NCBI GenBank assembly: GCA_031281515.1
Contig: JAITFF010000020.1
Span: forward strand, 1 to 7,691
Source of the DNA: Holosporales bacterium
Lineage (GTDB): Bacteria; Pseudomonadota; Alphaproteobacteria; RUG11792
Reading direction: 5' to 3'
DNA length: 7,691 bases
The translations under genes and the position numbers were made by a program. The notes beneath the pieces are model-generated. The model did not search any database, was not told where the DNA came from, and saw only the letters and a list, made by a program, of their open reading frames with translations. Below are positions 4,947-7,691 of the stretch, one piece after another. The stretch's first letter is position 1. Every line of letters begins with the position of its first letter.

Positions 4947-6743
4947 ATGTGCAGTAAAATACGTAATTTCTCGATCATAGCTCACATTGACCATGGAAAA
5001 TCCACTCTCGCCGACCGGATCATAGAGATATGCGGAGGCCTCGAGAAAAGAGAGATGAAAGACCAGGTTTTGGATTCCATGGATATCGAGCGTGAACGGG
5101 GAATTACTGTGAAGGCCCAGACTGTCAGGCTTTCGTACAATTCAGTTGATGGTGAAACGTATATCCTGAATCTGATCGACACCCCAGGCCACGTCGATTT
5201 TGCGTACGAAGTAAGCCGGTCACTGACCGCATGCGAGGGTTCGATTTTGGTTGTCGATTCTTCACAGGGAGTAGAAGCTCAGACTCTGGCCAATGTCTAT
5301 CACGCCATCGACTGTAATCACGAGATCGTGGTAGTCCTGAATAAGGTGGATCTACCGGCGGCCGACGTTAACGCCGTAAAGAGTCAGATAGAGGAAGTAA
5401 TCGGAATAGATGCTTCCGAAGCGATCCCAATTTCCGCAAAAAATGGGACAGGAGTAGTCGATGTCTTGGAGGCTATCATCAAGAAATTACCTGCTCCAAC
5501 CGATTCTAAATCTGACAAATTGAGGGCGCTATTGGTCGATAGTTGGTACGACCAATACCTTGGCGTCGTCATTTTAGTCAGAATTTTTGATGGCGTCATA
5601 AATCCCGGGACAACGATTAAGATGATGTCGAATGGGGCGACGTATACCGTCGATAATGTCGGATATTTTCTCCCCAAAAAAACGATGACTGAAAAATTAT
5701 CGGCTGGAGAGGTTGGATTTATAACCGCCAGTATTAAGGACGTTTCGGATTGTCAGGTTGGTGACACGATAACTGAGGACAAAAAACCATGCGATGCTCC
5801 GCTGAAGGGGTTTAAGCCATCGGTACCCGTCGTTTTTTGTGGCATCTTTCCGATAGATGCTTCAGAATTCGAAAAACTGAAAGAGAGTCTCCAAAAGCTA
5901 CATCTTAACGATTCGAGTTTCAGTTATGAAACGGAAACGTCGGCAGCTCTCGGCTTTGGGTTTAGGTGCGGGTTCCTCGGTCTTTTGCATCTTGAAATCA
6001 TCCAAGAGCGCCTGGAAAGAGAATTTAATATCGATATTATTATGACGGCCCCGAGCGTGGTTTACAATGTTCACCTCACGAATGGAACAATTATGAGTCT
6101 TCACAACCCGGCCGAGATGCCAGAGCAGGTTAAAATTGATGGAATAGAGGAGCCGTGGATTAAGGCGACCATCATCGTTCCCGAAACATATTTAGGGAAC
6201 GTACTGGCTTTATGCGAGGATAAACGTGGTGAGCAAATAGATGTTCATTTCATTGGGAATAGGGTGATCGTGCAATATCATCTGCCCCTCAATGAAATCG
6301 TTTTCGATTTTTATGATAGATTGAAATCATCGACTAAGGGGTATGCATCCTTCGATTATCAGACTACAGAATACAGAACCGGAGATTTGGTAAAGGTCGC
6401 GATCATGGTAAATGGCGAACCCGTTGATGCCCTGTCCATGATCGTTCATAGGAATAAGGCCGAAAAACGGGGCCGCGCCCTATGTGTGAAGTTAAAAGAT
6501 CTCATCCCCAAGCAGTTATTCAAGATTGCGATTCAGGCGGCCATCGGAGGAAGAGTGATAGCCAGAGAAACCGTCTCCGCCTTCAGGAAGGATGTCCTTG
6601 CGAAGTGCTATGGGGGAGACATTACTAGGAAACGCAAACTTCTTGAAAAGCAAAAGGAGGGAAAAAGTCGTATGCGGCAATTCGGGAGCGTTGAGATTCC
6701 TCAGAAGGCTTTCATTGAGGCTCTAAAGATATCCGATGATTAG
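4947..6743 (+). CDS. lepA: Elongation factor 4 (LepA), ribosome-associated GTPase
   Basis: LepA/EF4 binds ribosomes and hydrolyses GTP. It has been linked to back-translocation, to initiation and to 30S assembly, and is not essential in many bacteria. The 598-residue protein has full family length. The GTPase motifs are all present: AHIDHGKST (12-20), RGIT (51-54), DTPGHVDF (78-85), NKVD (132-135) and SAK (163-165). The EF4-specific C-terminal domain is intact, with CYGGDITRKRKLLEKQKEGK and MRQFGSVEIPQKAFIEALK near the end. It starts 6 bases after gapR and its stop codon overlaps the start of the next gene by 8 bases. A lepB (signal peptidase) neighbour, common in gammaproteobacteria, is not present. 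No strong Shine-Dalgarno precedes the ATG, so translation may be coupled to gapR. Confidence 0.97.
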   Translation: MCSKIRNFSIIAHIDHGKSTLADRIIEICGGLEKREMKDQVLDSMDIERERGITVKAQTVRLSYNSVDGETYILNLIDTPGHVDFAYEVSRSLTACEGSILVVDSSQGVEAQTLANVYHAIDCNHEIVVVLNKVDLPAADVNAVKSQIEEVIGIDASEAIPISAKNGTGVVDVLEAIIKKLPAPTDSKSDKLRALLVDSWYDQYLGVVILVRIFDGVINPGTTIKMMSNGATYTVDNVGYFLPKKTMTEKLSAGEVGFITASIKDVSDCQVGDTITEDKKPCDAPLKGFKPSVPVVFCGIFPIDASEFEKLKESLQKLHLNDSSFSYETETSAALGFGFRCGFLGLLHLEIIQERLEREFNIDIIMTAPSVVYNVHLTNGTIMSLHNPAEMPEQVKIDGIEEPWIKATIIVPETYLGNVLALCEDKRGEQIDVHFIGNRVIVQYHLPLNEIVFDFYDRLKSSTKGYASFDYQTTEYRTGDLVKVAIMVNGEPVDALSMIVHRNKAEKRGRALCVKLKDLIPKQLFKIAIQAAIGGRVIARETVSAFRKDVLAKCYGGDITRKRKLLEKQKEGKSRMRQFGSVEIPQKAFIEALKISDD

Positions 6744-7119
6744 GAAATTTCTCAATTTCGCCTTGCTTATAGATATCGTGACGGCCCTCTTCGTTGGTCT
6801 TAAATGTTGCTTCAAAAAACCGGTCACTAAAAATCTGAATAGAATAAAAAGATCACGCAAGTTTAGGAAGGTTCTTACTTTCGATGCTGAGAAGTGTGTT
6901 GGATGCAAGATGTGTTCCGAAATTTGCCCGAGCCGTGCAATACAAGTCCAGGTGCCTGGCAAACACGAATACAATCCAAGAAAATGTTGCTATTGTGGAT
7001 TGTGTCAATCGGCCTGTAGATTCGGTGCAATTAAGTTTAGTAATCCTTCTCCGAAATCCGCAGAGCCGGACTTTTACGATGGAACAATGACTTCAGAGAA
7101 AGCTGATCACCCGTTGTAA
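6736..7119 (+). CDS. Membrane-anchored 2x[4Fe-4S] ferredoxin-like protein (EchF/MbhN/NuoI-like)
   Basis: This 127-residue protein is likely an electron carrier subunit. Residues 3-26 form a hydrophobic or amphipathic segment followed by FKKPVTKN, as in the N-terminal anchor of NuoI-type subunits. Two cluster motifs follow: C54xxC57xxC60xxxC64P and C84xxC87xxC90xxxC94, all eight cysteines intact. The usual proline after the last cysteine is R95. It lacks the NuoI segment with RGEHALRRY between anchor and first cluster and instead has RKFRKVLTFDAEKC, more like the small ferredoxin subunits of group 4 hydrogenase complexes. It is shorter than NuoI (about 160). The ATG lies inside the end of lepA (8-base overlap), so translation is probably coupled. 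An IS481 relic begins within 5 bases of its stop, and the last few codons may derive from that element. Its partner complex is unknown. Confidence 0.8.
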   Translation: MIRKFLNFALLIDIVTALFVGLKCCFKKPVTKNLNRIKRSRKFRKVLTFDAEKCVGCKMCSEICPSRAIQVQVPGKHEYNPRKCCYCGLCQSACRFGAIKFSNPSPKSAEPDFYDGTMTSEKADHPL

Positions 7120-7138
7120 CACGTCAATGCTGGACGTG
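7120..7138. repeat. Hairpin immediately after the ferredoxin stop
   Basis: CACGTC (7120-7125) and GACGTG (7133-7138) form a perfect 6-bp stem with a 7-base loop, starting one base after the TAA. No T-run follows, so it is not a classical terminator. It overlaps the end of the IS481 relic. It could still help end or protect the operon transcript. Confidence 0.35.
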
Positions 7139-7260
7139 CAATCCAGTATTATCAGTAAAGTGTTCTCTGTTAAACCTCTGAGGATCAGCCTCCCATATCT
7201 TCTATACATCCTCGTAATGAATTACTCCAGCCAAGTATTGTGCAAGATTTGTTATACCGA
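7124..7260 (-). pseudogene. Second IS481-family transposase C-terminal relic, decayed
   Basis: The minus strand reads KIWEADPQRFNREHF and ends TGLHVQH at a TGA (7124-7126). It aligns with the end of the relic at 2646-2849 (KMWENDPQRFNR ... MGLHT). Further in, NLAQYLAGVIHYEDV corresponds weakly to NFAKRLKSINGLTPYEFI, with an in-frame stop just before KIW. So the element is older or more mutated than the first copy. The 23 bases at 7165-7187 are identical to 2681-2703. No catalytic core remains. The inner boundary, near 7260, is approximate. Confidence 0.75.
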
Positions 7261-7469
7261 ATCTCAACTCGGAAACCGGAATATAATACTTCGTCAAGAG
7301 AAGTAAAATCACTTGTAATAACCCAACTCCAGAATTTCTCTATTAGAGCTCCTCATATATTTCCCATTGCTTCCATGAAGGAGCAATTTAATGGTAAAGT
7401 TGCATCGGTCTGCAAAAGTATAAAACCATAGCCGATATTAATTGCATGAACCATTTGTAGCTATCACTC
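7261..7469. other. Non-coding stretch between IS481 relics
   Basis: No gene is supported here. A 63-codon plus-strand reading frame (7240-7431) covers most of it. Its end reads MKEQFNGKVASVCKS, which faintly resembles the VERFNGR segment near the catalytic glutamate of IS481/IS3-type transposases. The remaining sequence has no recognisable motif. I take the region to be degraded transposon DNA. Confidence 0.4.
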
Positions 7470-7691
7470 AGTTGATTAGGAATTGCATTATCGGCAAAAG
7501 CCCAACCATTTTCCTCAGACTGTCACTAAATGGAGGAAGAGGGATTACGTTCAGGATTCTCCTATGGGTCCAAAGAATCCTCATTCTACAGGGCTATCTA
7601 GGGAGGAAGAGGCTGTATGTCCTCCTTCCTTTAGATGATTGTCTGTATGTCCCTCATCTCAGTAGACCTTCTCTTCACAGATTGTTTCAAC
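7470..7691 (+). pseudogene. IS481-family transposase N-terminal relic (runs off window)
   Basis: The plus strand shows broken pieces of the N-terminal helix-turn-helix region of IS481-family transposases. First comes IALSAKA in one frame, then FPQTVTKWRKRDYVQDSP and LSREEEAVC in another, then LLPLDDCLY and PHLSRPSLHRLFQ in a third. These match the family order (TVxKWRKRDxVxDRSHRP ... LSPEEEAxxV...LLPLDDCLYALQxxIPHLTRSSLHRCxQRHG). Frame changes lie near 7500 and near 7619, and about five codons are missing between CLY and PHL. The catalytic domain would lie beyond the window edge. The orientation is opposite to the C-terminal relic at 7124-7260, so the two are not simply one element. Confidence 0.7.

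Noticed and set aside
4982..6104. Three minus-strand frames inside lepA
   Set aside because: lepA is full length with all GTPase motifs, so these are antisense shadows.
7240..7431. A 63-codon plus-strand reading frame, possible small protein
   Set aside because: It lies wholly between and over transposon relics, has no ribosome-binding site and no recognisable family; the faint KEQFNGK similarity points to IS debris, and that match is too weak to call.

Overview
The window looks like part of the chromosome of a host-associated alphaproteobacterium. GapR (DUF2312) is essentially an alphaproteobacterial protein. TatA has the alphaproteobacterial form of the FGxGKLP motif. The BrnQ is short, a form I associate with intracellular bacteria. 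A secreted leucine-rich-repeat protein and several decayed insertion sequences also suit a reduced, symbiont-type genome. A Holosporales/Rickettsiales-like lineage is my best guess, but this rests on remembered family features and not on a database comparison.

Positions 1-2541, all on the minus strand: the 5' end of pyrG (CTP synthase, cut by the window edge), mnmA (tRNA 2-thiouridylase), brnQ (branched-chain amino acid transporter) and a tRNA-Arg(UCU) gene with its own strong sigma70-type promoter. brnQ and mnmA overlap by 23 bases and are very likely co-transcribed. pyrG follows 69 bases later and may have an extra promoter.

Positions 2541-4430: an accessory stretch. It starts with two broken transposases on the minus strand: the C-terminal part of an IS481-family enzyme joined directly to the N-terminal part of an IS982-family enzyme. 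After these comes a minus-strand gene for a 404-residue secreted protein with nine tandem 11-residue amphipathic repeats, about four leucine-rich repeats and a Pro/Gln/Ser/Tyr-rich tail. This protein is the most unusual item in the window and a candidate host-interaction factor. An AT-rich divergent intergenic region separates it from the next block.

Positions 4533-7119, plus strand: a compact operon of tatA (51 aa), gapR, lepA (EF4) and a small membrane-anchored 2x[4Fe-4S] ferredoxin-like protein. Spacings are 3 and 6 bases, then an 8-base overlap. The ferredoxin resembles EchF/MbhN/HyfH or a shortened NuoI, and no other redox-complex gene is visible beside it.

Positions 7120-7691: more IS481-family debris. 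A C-terminal relic on the minus strand starts within 5 bases of the ferredoxin stop, and a decayed N-terminal relic on the plus strand runs off the window edge. The two C-terminal IS481 relics share a 23-base identical block.

I found no CRISPR array, rRNA or convincing rho-independent terminator.
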